64,000 bases of DNA from an uncultured Paracoccaceae bacterium (lineage in GTDB: Bacteria; Pseudomonadota; Alphaproteobacteria; Rhodobacterales; Rhodobacteraceae): the NCBI GenBank assembly GCA_938092015.1, contig CALKOT010000022.1, forward strand, positions 1 through 64,000, given 5' to 3'. Both the position numbers and the translations under genes were made by a program. The stretch's first letter is position 1, and every line of letters begins with the position of its first letter. Under the pieces are notes generated by a model. The model searched no databases, was not told where the DNA came from, and saw only the letters and a program-made list of their open reading frames with translations. Below, piece after piece: positions 45,192 to 54,529 of this stretch.

Positions 45192-45842
45192 ATGATTACA
45201 CTCGACATCATCTCTGACCCGATCTGCCCTTGGTGTTACATCGGCAAAACCCATCTCGACACCGCGACGCAGCGCGCTGGTTTTGATCCCTTTGACGTTT
45301 TGTGGCGGCCATTTCAGCTGAACCCCGACATGCCCCGTGAAGGGATGAACCGAAAAACCTATCTTGAAGGTAAGTTCGGCAAAGAACGCGCTGTTCAGTT
45401 CTACAAGCAAATCGAAGACACCGCGATTGAGGCTGGCCTCGATGTCCGTTTTGACCTGATTGAACGCACGCCGAACACGTTCGACGCACACCGTTTAATC
45501 CGATGGTCGCGGTCAACGGGGCAACAGTCGATCCTGGTTCATTCACTGTTCCTTCGCTATTTCGTAAATGGCGAAGACATCAGTGATCGCGATTTGCTGC
45601 TCGACGCTGCTGCTGCAATTGGCATGGATCGTGATGTCGTCGCTGATCTTTTCGAAAAAGACGCAGACCGGGAAGTGCTGCAGAACGAAGAAGCCGCCGC
45701 CCGCGAGATTGGCGTCAATGGCGTGCCAACTTTCATCGTCGCCAACAAGCATGTTGTTACCGGCGCCCAGCCCCCTGAACTGTGGGGCACAGTATTGGAA
45801 GAATTGTCTGAGCAAGCCGCACAGCAAACGGCAGAGGCTTAA
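45192..45842 (+). CDS. DsbA-family oxidoreductase (FrnE/2-hydroxychromene-2-carboxylate isomerase type)
   Basis: 216-residue thioredoxin-fold protein with no signal peptide, so cytoplasmic. The active site is DPICPWCYIGK (CPWC) at the N-terminus; the helical insert spans about 40-150, and GVNGVPTFIVANKHVVTGAQ gives the cis-proline. FrnE-type proteins act as disulfide oxidoreductases, some relatives as glutathione-dependent isomerases. It lies 48 bp after the acyl-CoA ligase and 4 bp before the next membrane protein. Confidence 0.9.
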   Translation: MITLDIISDPICPWCYIGKTHLDTATQRAGFDPFDVLWRPFQLNPDMPREGMNRKTYLEGKFGKERAVQFYKQIEDTAIEAGLDVRFDLIERTPNTFDAHRLIRWSRSTGQQSILVHSLFLRYFVNGEDISDRDLLLDAAAAIGMDRDVVADLFEKDADREVLQNEEAAAREIGVNGVPTFIVANKHVVTGAQPPELWGTVLEELSEQAAQQTAEA

Positions 45843-45846
45843 TCAG

Positions 45847-46338
45847 ATGGAAATGCTGCTCAACAACTTGTCTGGCCTCGATTCGAATCCATTCGCTTGG
45901 GCGGTGGCGGCATTAGCTGGGTTGCGGGCGCTTTTTACGATCTACACGTCGCGGACATGCAAGATCCGAAGCGGCGAATACCAGGTGTCCCGCGAAGAAG
46001 CGGTTGAAGCGGCCAATACCGTGTTCAACCCACCACGCAGTTTTCTGTATCTTGTCAGCTTCGGCATCGCACTGGCGATTGGCGGGCTTTATATGCTGCA
46101 GGATTCGACCTACGGCTCGCTCGCGCTGGGCGCTGTCGTCGTTGGCGTCTTCATTTTCATGACAGAGCCCACCCGCCTGCAGGTCATTGGCGCGCAGACC
46201 GGCGTTTTCGCTTCAACACTGGGCGAAGCTGATCAAAACAAGCTTGCCCGCGAACAACTGGGACACGCCTATCGTGAGCGGGCGATGTACGAGACGACCA
46301 TCGCGCTGGCTGTCGTAGGCGTTCTCTACTTCATCTAA
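45847..46338 (+). CDS. Membrane protein of unknown function
   Basis: 163 residues with four hydrophobic segments: FAWAVAALAGLRALFTI, FLYLVSFGIALAIGGLYML, YGSLALGAVVVGVFIFM and TIALAVVGVLYFI. Between them are polar stretches including VSREEAVEAANTVFNPPRS. I do not recognise the family. The ATG is 4 bp after the DsbA-type gene, so they are probably co-transcribed. It faces mfd tail to tail. Confidence 0.7.
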   Translation: MEMLLNNLSGLDSNPFAWAVAALAGLRALFTIYTSRTCKIRSGEYQVSREEAVEAANTVFNPPRSFLYLVSFGIALAIGGLYMLQDSTYGSLALGAVVVGVFIFMTEPTRLQVIGAQTGVFASTLGEADQNKLAREQLGHAYRERAMYETTIALAVVGVLYFI

Positions 46339-46401
46339 AGCCGGCTACAGAGCGGGCAAAGCGATGGCGATCTTGCGCCATCCAAACTTTGCATATCGTC
46401 G

Positions 46402-49400
46402 TTATGCCGCTTTCTTGGACGTAGCAGCAGCCTTGGCCAGATCTCGGGCGATCGCAAAAGCGCCTTTGATCTTATTGTCATCTTCGGACCAGTTCCTGCG
46501 CAAGACGATCTTGTTCTCGCGGATTTTGGCGCGGCCCCGTTCATCTTCAATAAATTTCACCAATCCAGCCGGGTTCGCAAATTTGTCGCCCCGGAATGTC
46601 ACGACGCAACCACGCTCTCCCGCATCAAGTTTTTCGATGCCAGCCCGACGGCACATGGTTTTGATACGCACAACGCGTAGCAGCGTTTCCACCGCTTTCG
46701 GCGGTTTGCCAAATCGGTCGTGTAGTTCGGCTGCAAAGCCTTCAAGATCCTGTCGCGTGTCCTGCGATGAAAGACGACGATAAAGACCGAGCCGCAGATC
46801 CAGATCAGTCACATAGTCGTCCGGGATCATCACCGGCACGCCAAGGCTGATCTTCGGCGACCATGTTTCTTCCAGCTCCGTCAGGCCATCAATCTCACCA
46901 GCGCGCAGCTTGGCAATCGTCTCTTCAAGCATGTCTTGATACAATTCGTATCCGACCTCTTTGATATGGCCTGATTGTTCCTCGCCCAGCAGATTGCCTG
47001 CACCTCGAATATCAAGGTCGTGGCTGGCAAGTGTGAAACCAGCGCCAAGCGTATCGAGGCTGCTAAGCACCTTTAGGCGCTTGTCTGCGGCAGGTGTCAG
47101 TGGTTTGCGTGGCTCAGTCGTAAAATAGGAATAAGCTCGTACTTTCGATCGGCCAACCCTGCCCCGGATCTGATAAAGTTGCGCCAATCCGAACATGTCC
47201 GCACGATGAACAACCAGCGTGTTTGCTGCCGGAATATCGAGACCTGATTCCACAATTGTCGTCGCCAGCAGCACGTCATATTCGCCATCGTAGAAAGTGT
47301 TCATGCGTTTATCCAACTCACCTGCTGGCAACTGACCGGTGCAGGTGATGAAGTTAACCTCTGGCACATTCTCTCGCAGAAAGTCTTCTTGCGCCGCGAT
47401 GTCAGAAATGCGCGGAACAACATAGAATGACTGGCCGCCTCGATAGCGCTCGCGCAGCAATGCCTCACGCACAGTGACAGTATCGAAGGGCGAGACATAG
47501 GTGCGGACAGCCAGACGGTCGATGGGCGGCGTCGCGATCAGGCTAAGTTCTCGGACGCCCGACATCGACATTTGTAGCGTACGCGGGATCGGCGTCGCGG
47601 TCATGGTCAGCACGTGAATGTCCGACCGAAGACGTTTCAGGCGTTCTTTGTGCGCCACGCCAAAGTGCTGTTCTTCGTCAATGATCAGCATACCAAGATT
47701 TTTGAATTCGATGTTCTTGGCAAGCAATGCGTGGGTGCCGATGACAATGTCGACTGTCCCCCGCACCATACCTTCCTTGGTTTCAGCGGTTTCTTTCGCT
47801 CCGACAAACCGGCTTAGCTGCCGAACGACTAAAGGCGTGCCTGCAAAACGCTCGGTGAACCCTTTGGCATGCTGGCGCGCCAGCAATGTCGTTGGACAGA
47901 TTAACGCAACCTGAACGCCTGACATGGCTGCGATGAAGGCCGCGCGCATCGCGACTTCAGTTTTGCCGAACCCAACGTCGCCGCAGATCAGGCGGTCCAT
48001 CGGGCGACCTTCGCTGAGATCCGCAAGCACATCATCAATAGCGCGCAACTGATCGTCAGTTTCTTCGTAGGGGAACTTTGCGCAAAACTCTTCCCAAAGC
48101 ATCTCTGGCGGGTTGAATTTTGGCGCGCTGCGCAAGGCCCGCTCCGCCGCGACTCGGATCAGCTTTTCCGCCATGTCACGGATGCGTTCTTTCAGTTTTG
48201 CCTTTTTGGCCTGCCATGCGCCACCGCCAAGACGGTCCAGCATGCCCTCGGTCTGGCCATAACGAGATAGAAGCTCAATGTTTTCGACTGGCAGATACAG
48301 CCGCGTCTCACCGGCGTATTCCAACTCCAGACATTCATGTGGCGCACCCATCGCCGCCACCGTTTTCATTCCCTGATAGCGCCCGACGCCGTGCTCGACG
48401 TGAACAACCAGGTCACCAACAGAAAGCGTGCCCGCCTCAGCAATGAAATTCTCGGCCCGCTTGCGACGGCGGGCTGACCGGATCAGACGTTCACCAAGAA
48501 CATCTTGTTCGGATATGACGGTGAGATCAGAGGTTTGAAACCCCTGTTCCAACGCCCACACGACCAGCGTGAGCGATCCTTTTGGTGTCGCCTCTACATC
48601 CTGCCAACGCGCCTTCAGAAGGCCGCCCTCAACGCCATGATCGGCCAACAGCGTCGCCAACCGGTCCCGTGCGCCTTCAGAATAGGACGCGATAACCACC
48701 CGACCTTCGGCCCGCCTCTCAGCGATATGAACGGCAAGCGCATCAAACAGGTTGTTGTCTTCTTGCTGGCGTTCGGGTGCAAAACTGCGACCCGTTCGGG
48801 CGCCACGATCAATGATGCCTGGGCCAACAGGCGCACGGTGCGGCGAAAGCCAATATGACCGGCGCGCATTCAGTGCTTTGGTGAACTCATCAGCGTTAAG
48901 ATACAGCAGCTCAGGCGTAACGGGCTTATAGATCGCGCCTTTGTGGCCCCGTTCTTCAGCTGCAGCTTTACGAGCGGTGTAATGGTCCTGAACCTGGTTC
49001 CACCGAGCATCCACAGCATCATCCGCTAGATGGTCGAGCGATACTGGCGCATCCGGCAGATAGTCGAACAAACATTCCATCGTTTCATGGAACAGCGGCG
49101 CCCAATGTTCCATTCCCTGATGTTTGCGCCCTGCCGAGACGGCCTCATACAGTGGATCATCCAAACCAGCAGCGCCGAACGTCTCACGATACCGCGTGCG
49201 GAACCTCGCGATGGCGTCCGGGTCCAACGGCGCTTCTGATGCCGGGGCAAGCTCTACCCTGCTGATGCGTTCAACCGTACGTTGGCTTTCCACTTCAAAC
49301 CGTCTGGCGCCATCCAATACGTCGCCAAAGAAATCGAGCCGCACCGGGGTTTCCGCGCCCGGCGGGAAAATATCGATGATGCCGCCGCGCAAGGCGAAGT

Positions 49401-49860
49401 CGCCCGGTTCCATAACTGTAGTCGCGCGGTTAAAGCCTGAGCGGACGAGAAATTCTGTCAGCCCTTCGATGTCGACACGCTCGCCAACAAGCGCTGTAAA
49501 GCTACCTGCCCCAACGGCCGTCCGCGTGGGGGTGCGCAGCGTTGCGCCATTTACCGTCGCCAGCACAATCGCCGGGCGGTCAAATCCGTCGGCTAGCGCA
49601 GCCAACGTCGCCATGCGCTGGGCGGAAACCTCAGCATTGGGAGAGACACGATCATAAGGCGTGCAGTCCCACGCCGGGAATTTCAAAATGGGGATGTCAC
49701 CAGCCACAAACGCCAACGCATCCGCCATCGTCGCAGCGCGCCTGTCATCACGCGCCAGATGCAGCACCGGTCCGCCGTGATCACGGGCCATGTCGGCAAC
49801 CATGAATGCGTCATAGCCTTCCGGCGCGCCACCAACGCGAAGGGGATCTTTTGGCGCCAT
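46402..49860 (-). CDS. mfd: Transcription-repair coupling factor
   Basis: 1152 residues from the ATG at 49860 (GGAG 8 nt upstream; a GTG five codons earlier is an alternative). Mfd releases RNA polymerase stalled at lesions and recruits UvrA. Domains in order: UvrB-like region (about 1-340), RNA polymerase-interacting CarD-like domain (about 490-560, VGDLVVHVEHGVGRYQGM), the translocase with Walker A GDVGFGKTEVAMRA, IIDEEQHFGV (DEEQ box), TATPIPRTLQMSMSG and RGRVGRS, and the C-terminal TRCF domain. It lies downstream of a membrane protein on the same strand. Confidence 0.97.
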   Translation of the reverse strand: MAPKDPLRVGGAPEGYDAFMVADMARDHGGPVLHLARDDRRAATMADALAFVAGDIPILKFPAWDCTPYDRVSPNAEVSAQRMATLAALADGFDRPAIVLATVNGATLRTPTRTAVGAGSFTALVGERVDIEGLTEFLVRSGFNRATTVMEPGDFALRGGIIDIFPPGAETPVRLDFFGDVLDGARRFEVESQRTVERISRVELAPASEAPLDPDAIARFRTRYRETFGAAGLDDPLYEAVSAGRKHQGMEHWAPLFHETMECLFDYLPDAPVSLDHLADDAVDARWNQVQDHYTARKAAAEERGHKGAIYKPVTPELLYLNADEFTKALNARRSYWLSPHRAPVGPGIIDRGARTGRSFAPERQQEDNNLFDALAVHIAERRAEGRVVIASYSEGARDRLATLLADHGVEGGLLKARWQDVEATPKGSLTLVVWALEQGFQTSDLTVISEQDVLGERLIRSARRRKRAENFIAEAGTLSVGDLVVHVEHGVGRYQGMKTVAAMGAPHECLELEYAGETRLYLPVENIELLSRYGQTEGMLDRLGGGAWQAKKAKLKERIRDMAEKLIRVAAERALRSAPKFNPPEMLWEEFCAKFPYEETDDQLRAIDDVLADLSEGRPMDRLICGDVGFGKTEVAMRAAFIAAMSGVQVALICPTTLLARQHAKGFTERFAGTPLVVRQLSRFVGAKETAETKEGMVRGTVDIVIGTHALLAKNIEFKNLGMLIIDEEQHFGVAHKERLKRLRSDIHVLTMTATPIPRTLQMSMSGVRELSLIATPPIDRLAVRTYVSPFDTVTVREALLRERYRGGQSFYVVPRISDIAAQEDFLRENVPEVNFITCTGQLPAGELDKRMNTFYDGEYDVLLATTIVESGLDIPAANTLVVHRADMFGLAQLYQIRGRVGRSKVRAYSYFTTEPRKPLTPAADKRLKVLSSLDTLGAGFTLASHDLDIRGAGNLLGEEQSGHIKEVGYELYQDMLEETIAKLRAGEIDGLTELEETWSPKISLGVPVMIPDDYVTDLDLRLGLYRRLSSQDTRQDLEGFAAELHDRFGKPPKAVETLLRVVRIKTMCRRAGIEKLDAGERGCVVTFRGDKFANPAGLVKFIEDERGRAKIRENKIVLRRNWSEDDNKIKGAFAIARDLAKAAATSKKAA

Positions 49861-49886
49861 GTCGGACGTCTCCACAATGCAAAGCG

Positions 49887-49908
49887 CCGCCCAGAAGGTT
49901 CTGGGCGG
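49887..49908 (-). terminator. Hairpin between the 49963 gene and mfd
   Basis: CCGCCCAGAA (49887-49896), loop GG, TTCTGGGCGG (49899-49908): a perfect 10-bp dyad. On the minus strand it is followed by GCGCTTTGC, only a weak T stretch, and mfd starts 27 bp later. It may terminate the upstream membrane-protein gene or be a weak attenuator. Confidence 0.4.
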
Positions 49909-49962
49909 TCTTAGGTCAAGTTCCCGGTTCAGATAGCCCGCTTCGCCAGCGGCGCCAAGGCG

Positions 49963-50472
49963 TCAAAGCCCGCGAAACAACGCCTCGGACCAGCCTGGCC
50001 CATGCTTTAACGTCGTAAAGGCGTAAGCAGCGACCATCGCAAGGCCAGCCACAATGGCGGTACGAAAACGCTCGCTCAGAAACAGTTTCAGAACGTCTGC
50101 AGGCGGCGCATCACGCTTAGCTATACGTTCCAGACGCCAACCTGCGACAGCGCCAAGCGCAACCAAAGGCACCAGAATGAACAGCGCGCCCTGCGCTGCC
50201 TCGCTATTGTTGCGCCATGCGAATGTGCCCAATAGCGCCAGAACAAAGGCGACCATTGCGCCCCAGGGCACAGCACCACGATCTATCGCCCGCGATATCA
50301 TGTTGATGTTGCGCTTTGCGAAAAGGTGAAACAGTTCAGCATCTTCGCCGCCGCGCCGGTTGGCGCGCGTGACCAGTTCATTCGGGACCCCGTAGGTCCA
50401 GTTACAGACACCCGCCCACAGGATAGCTGACAGCGCCCAGTACCAAAAACTCAGAAACGTTTCCTGCAGCAT
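49963..50472 (-). CDS. Inner-membrane protein of unknown function
   Basis: 169 residues with four hydrophobic segments (FWYWALSAILWAGVCNWTYG; WGAMVAFVLALLGTFAW; GALFILVPLVALGAVAGW; IVAGLAMVAAYAFTTL). The opening FWYWALSAILWAGVCNWTYG then GVPNELVTRANRRGG looks like a family of Rhodobacteraceae membrane proteins that databases sometimes call component of the SufBCD complex, a label I regard as doubtful. It is divergent from hemB (76 bp) and precedes mfd on the same strand. Confidence 0.75.
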   Translation of the reverse strand: MLQETFLSFWYWALSAILWAGVCNWTYGVPNELVTRANRRGGEDAELFHLFAKRNINMISRAIDRGAVPWGAMVAFVLALLGTFAWRNNSEAAQGALFILVPLVALGAVAGWRLERIAKRDAPPADVLKLFLSERFRTAIVAGLAMVAAYAFTTLKHGPGWSEALFRGL

Positions 50473-50548
50473 TACACCTTACCAACCCGCTGCGCTTGCG
50501 AGGCTTACTCTGACATGGCAACACGGGGAAAGAAAAGGGGAGAAAACC

Positions 50549-51556
50549 ATGACATCGCCTGTCTTTGCGCCATTTCCGATGACCCGCCCGCGCCGCCTGC
50601 GCGCCCAGCCATGGACACGATCTATGGTGCAAGAACACGAAGTCACGGTTAACGACCTGATTTGGCCGGTCTTCATCTGCGAAGGAGTCGATTGCGAAGA
50701 ACCTATCGCCGCCATGCCCGGTGTTTCGCGGCTATCCGTCGATCGGGCGGTTCGGGCCGCAGAGAACGCTGCAAACCTTGGCATTCCGTGCATGGCTCTC
50801 TTTCCCAACACCCCAAATGACAAGCGCACGGAAGACGCTGAAGAGGCGTGGAATCCAGACAATCTGGTCAACAAGGCGACAAGGGCGATCAAGGCGGCAG
50901 TTCCCGACATTGGCATCCTTCTCGACGTGGCGTTGGACCCGTATTCTGCAACCGGTCATGACGGGATCGTGCGCGGTGATGAGATTGTGAATGACGAGAC
51001 TTTGATCGCGCTTGAAAAACAGGCGCTGGTTCAGGCGGAATCAGGCTGCGATATTCTTGGTCCGTCTGACATGATGGATGGGCGCATCGGTTATATCCGT
51101 CAGGCGCTTGAGGCGAACGATTTCCAGAATACAATGATCATGGCCTATGCAGCGAAATACGCTTCGGCCTTTTATGGGCCGTTTCGCGAAGCGGTCGGCG
51201 CCTCAGCCACACTGAAGGGCGACAAGAAAACCTACCAGATGAACCCCGGCAACACGGATGAAGCGCTGAAAGAAATCGGCATGGATCTGGCCGAGGGCGC
51301 GGATATGATCATGGTCAAACCCGGCATGCCGTATCTCGACATATGCTGCCGCGCAAAGGACGCGTACGGCGCGCCGACCTTCGCCTATCAGGTCAGCGGC
51401 GAATATTCAATGCTGGCCGGCGCCTGCAACAATGACTGGCTGGATCGCCCCCGCGTGATTGAAGAAGCGCTGACCTGCTTCAAGCGCGCCGGTTGCGATG
51501 GCATCCTGACCTATTTTGCAGTTGAGATGGCTGAAATAATTGCAGACAGGACTTAG
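50549..51556 (+). CDS. hemB: Delta-aminolevulinic acid dehydratase (porphobilinogen synthase), zinc-free type
   Basis: Condenses two 5-aminolevulinate molecules to porphobilinogen in haem and cobalamin synthesis. 335 residues, GGGGAG before the ATG. Catalytic lysines are in YAAKYASAFYGPFREA and MVKPGMPYLDI. The metal-site segment reads DVALDPYSATGHDG, with Asp in place of the zinc cysteines (DVCLCxYxxxGHCG of zinc enzymes), so it belongs to the magnesium or metal-independent group known from Rhodobacter capsulatus. Ends with TAG. Confidence 0.97.
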   Translation: MTSPVFAPFPMTRPRRLRAQPWTRSMVQEHEVTVNDLIWPVFICEGVDCEEPIAAMPGVSRLSVDRAVRAAENAANLGIPCMALFPNTPNDKRTEDAEEAWNPDNLVNKATRAIKAAVPDIGILLDVALDPYSATGHDGIVRGDEIVNDETLIALEKQALVQAESGCDILGPSDMMDGRIGYIRQALEANDFQNTMIMAYAAKYASAFYGPFREAVGASATLKGDKKTYQMNPGNTDEALKEIGMDLAEGADMIMVKPGMPYLDICCRAKDAYGAPTFAYQVSGEYSMLAGACNNDWLDRPRVIEEALTCFKRAGCDGILTYFAVEMAEIIADRT

Positions 51557-51688
51557 CTCTCATCAATCCGTTGTTGGTCTCTGAGGGTGGCCTTCAGCAA
51601 AAGCGGATGGGAAAATTGCCAGCGCGTCGATTAGGGATTTTTCACGTCATGCCCAACATTGCCTGCCTTGCAGAAAGGAACATGCAGC

Positions 51689-52105
51689 ATGATTGCTTAT
51701 GTCACCGTTGGCGCCGATGATATTGCGCGCGCAAAGCTGTTCTACTCTGCGTTTCTGCAAGCTCTCGGTTATGGTCTGAAAGAGGGCCCAGTGGGTTTAA
51801 GCTATGCGCTGCCCGTAGAACCGGATCAGTCGCCGGTTCTGCCCGATTTCTACGTTAAGCCCACGTTCGATGAAAATCCGGCCTCATTCGGTAACGGCGT
51901 CATGTTCGCATTTGAGGCGCAAAACCAACGCCAGGTTCGTGACCTTCACGCCGCCGCGCTTGCTGCAGGCGGTTCTGACGAAGGTTAGCCAGGATTTGGC
52001 GATTCCTACGGACCTCGGTTTTATGCGAGCTATCTTCGCGATCCTCAAGGCAACAAGATCGCGCTGTTCTCTAGCAACCCAAATGAACCCGGACGAGACG
52101 ACTGA
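51689..52105 (+). pseudogene. VOC/glyoxalase-family gene interrupted by an in-frame amber codon
   Basis: From ATG at 51689 the frame reads MIAYVTVGADDIARAKLFYS, a standard VOC opening, and runs to AALAAGGSDEG before TAG at 51986-51988. The same frame continues for 38 codons: PGFGDSYGPRFYASYLRDPQ, GNKIALFSSN, ending TGA at 52105. VOC proteins have exactly this end (PGxxxxYGPxFYxxYxRDPxGNKI), including the metal/active-site glutamate-region strand. The break removes the last beta-alpha-beta module, so a truncated product should not fold. An AGAAAGGA stretch lies upstream of the start. Nonsense mutation, sequencing error or readthrough are the options. Confidence 0.85.
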
Positions 52106-52251
52106 CGCCTGATGTTATCGCCATCGACTGTATCCACAGCTTGGATGAACATCGGCTGAAGGCCGCCCAATAAAGGCGCGTCGCAGAATCTCGTCCCACT
52201 TGCCCAGCCTTGGTCGCAGCGCCACATGTAATGTGAAGGAGATTTTGCATC

Positions 52252-53358
52252 ATGAAACTGATCATCGCCGCCCTGACTGCACTGACGCTGACAGCATCGC
52301 CTGGCGCGTCGCAAACCTTCGAGACATCAGCCGGACCAGTAAAGGTTGAAAGGGTCGTCAGTGGCCTTGAAAACCCCTGGGCGTTCGCCTTTTTGCCAAG
52401 TGGCGACCTCATCATAACGGAACGCCCCGGTCGTTTGCGGCTGTTTTCAGAGGGCCGCCTATCCGGCCCTACCGAAGGGCTTCCAGATATTCGCGCATCA
52501 GGCCAGGGCGGGCTGCTGGACGTCGCCATAGCGCCAGATTTCGGGACCAGCGGCAAAATCTATCTGTCCTATGCCTCACCCGTCGGGTTTCGGAGCGCGC
52601 AGACACGCGTATCCAGCGCGCGCCTCGACGGCCCGATGCTGAAAGATGTGACGACGGTCTTCACGCAAGAACCTGCCCAATCGACCAGTCGCCATTTCGG
52701 ATCGCGCATTGTCGTGGCCGATGACGCATCTCTCTTCATCACGGTGGGCGATCGAGGGGAACGGCCAGAGGCCCAAAACCCCGCAACCCATCAAGGGTCG
52801 GTCATTCGGGTGACGGCCGATGGCGCGCCGCATCCTGACAACCCATTTGTCGATGGCGCCCGGGGCTGGCGGCCAGAGATATTCTCCTACGGCCATCGCA
52901 ACCCCCAGGGTGCCGCGATGGGCGACGATGGCGTGCTTTGGACGCTTAGCCATGGCGCGAAAGGCGGCGACGAAGTGAACCGGGTTGAGGCCGGAAAGAA
53001 CTATGGCTGGCCCGCAATCAGCTATGGCCGGCATTATAACGGCGGCAGGATCGGTGCTGGCCCCCGCGCCCCGGGGATGGAACAGCCGGTGCATTTCTGG
53101 GACCCATCCATCGCACCATCCGGTTTGGCGATCTACGAGGGTGACATGTTCCCCGAATGGCGCGGCGATCTATTCGCTGGCGCGTTGAAATATCAGCTGA
53201 TCTCGCGCCTTGATATGGAAGGCGGGCGCGTCGTGAGTGAAGAACGTTTGTTCAAGCGGGAATTTGGACGCATTCGCGATGTTCGCGTCGCCACAGATGG
53301 CGCAATCTGGTTTGCAACTGACTCAGGCGATGGCGGGATCTATCGGATTTCGCGTTAA
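52252..53358 (+). CDS. PQQ-dependent aldose sugar dehydrogenase (YliI/Asd type), exported
   Basis: 368 residues with a signal peptide (MKLIIAALTALTLTASPGAS, cleavage near residue 20). The six-bladed propeller shows VVSGLENPWAFAFLPSGDLI, ITERPGRLRLFSEG, GQGGLLDVAIAPDF, the RHFGSRIVVADDASLFITVG region with the catalytic-type arginine-histidine, DNPFVDGARGWRPEIFSYGH (RNPQG follows) and NYGWPAISYGRHYNG. It oxidises aldoses in the periplasm with PQQ and calcium. AAGGAG precedes the ATG. It stands alone in its transcript. Confidence 0.92.
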   Translation: MKLIIAALTALTLTASPGASQTFETSAGPVKVERVVSGLENPWAFAFLPSGDLIITERPGRLRLFSEGRLSGPTEGLPDIRASGQGGLLDVAIAPDFGTSGKIYLSYASPVGFRSAQTRVSSARLDGPMLKDVTTVFTQEPAQSTSRHFGSRIVVADDASLFITVGDRGERPEAQNPATHQGSVIRVTADGAPHPDNPFVDGARGWRPEIFSYGHRNPQGAAMGDDGVLWTLSHGAKGGDEVNRVEAGKNYGWPAISYGRHYNGGRIGAGPRAPGMEQPVHFWDPSIAPSGLAIYEGDMFPEWRGDLFAGALKYQLISRLDMEGGRVVSEERLFKREFGRIRDVRVATDGAIWFATDSGDGGIYRISR

Positions 53359-53755
53359 GCCCTGTGCAATCAGGTCGCTAGTTTTAGGGCGCCTTTGCAT
53401 AGGACCGGGACAGGTATTTGATCGCGCATAGAGAAGGGTTGCGACGTTAACAGTTGCGCCGACCCTTTGGGGTATATCGTGAACAAATTAAAGCAGTCAC
53501 ACGGTCATACACATTAAATCAGATACTTAGCTGTACTTTCACATGTGAAAGGTATTGATATTTGCTGAGCATTAGCCGGCAGAGGCAGGACAGTTCTTTC
53601 CCGCACTCCTCCTGGCCGCGTCAATTCTTCCTTCAGAAAAACCGCTGGCACTTTTACGCAAATCAAAGTTGGCGGCCGCGTAGCAATTGCGTCGTTTCCC
53701 TCGCAGACGCGACATGCTAATTAGCCGGTCGAAATGATAAGGGGGAAGCAGGTAC
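53359..53755. other. Intergenic region with the second palindrome and no supported gene
   Basis: 397 bp between the sugar dehydrogenase and the hydratase-like gene. Stretches around 53490-53570 are AT-richer than the surroundings, as in promoter regions. The only clear element is the dyad at 53536-53551. A short open frame on the minus strand (53572-53793) overlaps the next gene and has no credible composition. Confidence 0.5.
53536..53551. promoter_or_regulatory. Perfect 16-bp palindrome, copy 2 (possible operator)
   Basis: CTTTCACATGTGAAAG, identical to 16683-16698 and again followed by GT. It lies 205 bp upstream of the hydratase-like gene, almost the same distance as copy 1 from the GNAT start (202 bp). 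Confidence 0.5.
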
Positions 53756-54520
53756 ATGGCTTCATTCGCTGAGCAAATCGCAAAAGACATCATCGACGGG
53801 CGTGAGTTCCGCTCTTTAGAGGACGCTGGCGCAGCGCCGCAGGCTGGCTACGACGTCCAGTTCGAAATGCTGCCCATCGTGACTGAGGCCAAAGGCGGCG
53901 TCGGGGGACGCAAGATCGCTTGGAACGCCCCTGCCCTAATGGAAAAATTCGGGATGGAGGCGCCAGGCGCTGCGCATGTCTTTGGCGACGATATCTGCCG
54001 GGGCGACGCAAACCTGAAACTTGCCGATTACCAGAACTTCATGATGGAGCCGGAATTCGCCGCCATCCTCGCGGTCGACCTTGCCCCCCGCGCTGGTGGT
54101 TGGGATCGCGAAAGCGCCGCTGAAGCGGTCAGCCATTTCACCGTCGCGTTCGAACTTCTCGACCGCCGTAACGGCCCGGCGGAACATGCCGCGTCGATCA
54201 TCGCCAACAATGTCTTCAACGCTGGTCTTTGCTATGATCCAGAGGCGCGACTTGCCCCTGCTGACATGAATCCTGAGAACTTCACCACTATCGTGCTTCA
54301 CGACGGCGAAGAAATCCTGAACAAGGTCGGCGGCGCACCACAGCACCCGCTGGACGCCGTCGCCTTCCTTGCCAATCATTTTAACGCCAATGGCGTCACG
54401 CCGCGCGCGGGCGAAATTCTGCTTTGCGGATCTCACATGCCGCTTTACCCAATGGAGCATCCGGGCAAGTTGACCATGTCCGTCGAAGGTGTCGGCGAGA
54501 TTTCCTTCCGGATGGGATAA
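53756..54520 (+). CDS. Fumarylacetoacetase/2-keto-4-pentenoate hydratase-like protein
   Basis: 254 residues related to the MhpD/DmpH hydratase-decarboxylase group of the FAH superfamily. Visible: an N-terminal helical part, the metal-site segment EPEFAAILAVDLAP (E-x-E type ligand), VAFELLDRRNG, ASIIANNVFNAGLCYD and the C-terminal GEILLCGSHMPLYPM, which corresponds to the VLTGTxxP region of the family. The sequence is divergent, so the reaction is not assured. It is 9 bp upstream of the small membrane protein. The dyad at 53536 may control it. Confidence 0.75.
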   Translation: MASFAEQIAKDIIDGREFRSLEDAGAAPQAGYDVQFEMLPIVTEAKGGVGGRKIAWNAPALMEKFGMEAPGAAHVFGDDICRGDANLKLADYQNFMMEPEFAAILAVDLAPRAGGWDRESAAEAVSHFTVAFELLDRRNGPAEHAASIIANNVFNAGLCYDPEARLAPADMNPENFTTIVLHDGEEILNKVGGAPQHPLDAVAFLANHFNANGVTPRAGEILLCGSHMPLYPMEHPGKLTMSVEGVGEISFRMG

Positions 54521-54529
54521 CGGCGACAA

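Noticed and set aside
52106-52251. Coding remnant between the VOC gene and the sugar dehydrogenase
   Set aside because: Short translated stretches (DCIHSLDEHRLKAAQ) do not match any family I know.
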